Below, piece by piece: positions 19,961-20,689 of a DNA stretch of 20,689 bases (position 1 is the first letter of the stretch; the number at the start of each line of letters is the position of its first letter). Under the pieces are notes generated by a model. It was not told the origin of the DNA. It searched no databases and worked only from the letters and a program-made list of their open reading frames with translations. Both the position numbers and the translations under genes were made by a program. Source of the DNA: a virus; IMG/VR virus record IMGVR_UViG_3300017917_001081, positions 1 to 20,689 of that record; one strand, 5' to 3'.

Positions 19961-20248
19961 TTAAACTGGTTTAATATTTTCATATTTTTTTAATACCTCT
20001 TGTAACTCTTCGTTACTCATAATCCTTACATTCTTCTTCCTACTTCTCTTGTCGCAATCTAACTCTAATAACTCAGTTGGTTTAACCTTCTTACCTTTTG
20101 GTAGTTGAATATTAATAAGCATAGTAGTTTGCCATCTTACTCTCACCCATTCTTGCTCCTCTTTATGTCTATAACCATACCAAACAAAATCTAAATCAGC
20201 CATGGTCATATCCCAAAACAAATGGGGAAGCACTTGGCACTCCCCCAT
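19961..20248 (-). CDS. Tail assembly chaperone, frameshift (T) part, 95 aa from its own ATG
   Basis: Read alone it starts MGECQVLPHLFWDMTMADLD and has a basic end (KRSRKKNVRIMSNEEL). It is in the -1 frame of the upstream gene. The open frame extends back to 20290, just after a TGA (20293-20291), and so can only be reached by ribosomes that slip in the A run. The fusion would be about 228 aa: 122 residues of the upstream frame plus 106. This gpG/gpGT design is standard for siphovirus chaperones that hold the tape measure protein during tail assembly. Independent translation from the ATG is less likely. Confidence 0.85.
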   Translation of the reverse strand: MGECQVLPHLFWDMTMADLDFVWYGYRHKEEQEWVRVRWQTTMLINIQLPKGKKVKPTELLELDCDKRSRKKNVRIMSNEELQEVLKKYENIKPV

Positions 20249-20274
20249 TGTATATCTTTCTATGTCAATCCATT

Positions 20275-20646
20275 CTAATTTTTTTTTTCTTCACCAGCCG
20301 CTGTTGACGTAGAACCAGGTTGCTCTAATCCGCTACTCATGCTATCTGATAATGCAGCCATTATCTCTTGGAATTGTGGTCCAGCTATACCGCCCATATC
20401 ATCTATCCAGTCACATACATCAATTTCTTTAAAATCTGGCGTTCTACCTTCTTTGTAAAAAGGATATTCAGCAGCAGACCTAACTAAATTAACGATAGCA
20501 TCTAAAGCAGATTCACCGCTTAAAGCTGTTCCTATCTCTGTTGGGCCTATACCTTGTAATTGACAGAATCTCTTTAAAGACCATGTACAAAAACGTAACG
20601 GTATTACCTTACCATCAGAAAGTGATAGGTTAAATTGTCCTCTCAT
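20275..20646 (-). CDS. Tail assembly chaperone, first (G) part, 123 aa
   Basis: Begins MRGQFNLSLSDGKVIPLRFC and has WSLKRFCQLQGIGPTEIG, a helical domain typical of these chaperones, and the end SGLEQPGSTSTAAGEEKKN. The C-terminal GEEKKN is encoded by the slippery A run. The gene lies directly upstream of the tape measure pair. It is made as G alone and, by frameshift, as the G-T fusion. Together they coat the tape measure protein while tail tube subunits assemble. The leader contains AAAAACCAAAATAT. Confidence 0.88.
   Translation of the reverse strand: MRGQFNLSLSDGKVIPLRFCTWSLKRFCQLQGIGPTEIGTALSGESALDAIVNLVRSAAEYPFYKEGRTPDFKEIDVCDWIDDMGGIAGPQFQEIMAALSDSMSSGLEQPGSTSTAAGEEKKN
20279..20288 (-). 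promoter_or_regulatory. -1 programmed ribosomal frameshift site, run of ten A (mRNA)
   Basis: On the - strand the message reads GAA GAA AAA AAA AAT TAG in the G frame. Slippage by -1 on A-AAA-AAA continues as AAA TTA GAA into the T frame. The -1 frame is closed by a TGA just upstream (20293-20291), so the shift must occur within this run. The position, next to the G stop (20277-20275), is the standard one for chaperone frameshifts. Confidence 0.85.
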
Positions 20647-20663
20647 ATATTTTGGTTTTTAGT

Positions 20664-20689
20664 TTATGCGTTGGTAGTCATCACTAATG
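20664..20689 (-). CDS. Possible 3' end of an upstream late gene, partial
   Basis: Only 26 bases remain. In one frame they end LVMTTNA-stop (stop at 20666-20664), similar to ends of tail tube proteins; another frame ends SDDYQRIN-stop (stop at 20661-20659). Gene order suggests a major tail protein gene just upstream, but the window is too short to choose the frame. Confidence 0.3.

Noticed and set aside
1-20689. Lysogeny module (integrase, repressor, attachment site)
   Set aside because: No such gene or att-like repeat is visible; lifestyle cannot be judged from this window because genes beyond both edges are unseen.

Overview
This window looks like part of a tailed double-stranded DNA phage or prophage (siphovirus-like) of a Bacteroidota host, probably Flavobacteriia. 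The DNA is AT-rich. Genes are tightly packed, with many 1-nt stop/start overlaps of the form TAATG. Start codons sit behind A-rich leaders rather than Shine-Dalgarno sequences. Two promoter-like sites resemble the Bacteroidota -33 TTTG / -7 TAnnTTTG pattern. The protein set (M15 peptidase endolysin, Bacteroidota-type tail tube and tape-measure proteins, DnaD/O-like replication protein plus DnaB) fits such a phage. Host and family names are inference from remembered families; no search was run.

Layout. Positions 1-405 hold no recognisable gene. This stretch has nested inverted and direct repeats, a 19-bp tandem repeat in an almost pure A+T tract, and a promoter-like site. It is a candidate replication origin or control region. 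From about 406 to 11422 all genes are on the + strand. First come small unknown (probably early, host-interaction) proteins and a compact C5-cytosine-methyltransferase-like protein. Then follow a recombination and replication module: a stand-alone DnaA domain IV protein, a putative strand-annealing-type protein, a DnaD/O-like winged-helix protein, a DnaB helicase, an HNH homing endonuclease, a VRR-NUC nuclease with an overlapping 41-residue basic gene, a MazG-like protein and a small protein with an SSB-like C-terminal tip.

The + strand block ends at a strong intrinsic terminator (11455-11486). Next to it is a hairpin that works as a terminator in the opposite direction. From 11556 to the right edge every gene is on the - strand, so the two blocks converge. 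Read in transcription order (right to left), the - block encodes a tail assembly chaperone pair with a clear -1 frameshift site, the tape measure protein, a large distal-tail/baseplate-like protein, two paralogous tail-tube-type proteins, a lysis cassette and an M15 endolysin. It ends with an RNase H-fold 3'-5' exonuclease with a zinc ribbon and two small genes. The rest of the structural genes should lie beyond the right edge.

Points of most interest are the origin-like repeats together with the stand-alone DnaA domain IV protein, the frameshift site in a run of ten A residues, the overlapping lysis genes including a candidate membrane-spanning tether, the duplicated tail-tube gene placed after the distal tail gene, the homing endonuclease with a possibly leaderless promoter, and several genes under 55 codons that are easily missed. 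No integrase, repressor, tRNA, CRISPR array or insertion sequence was seen.
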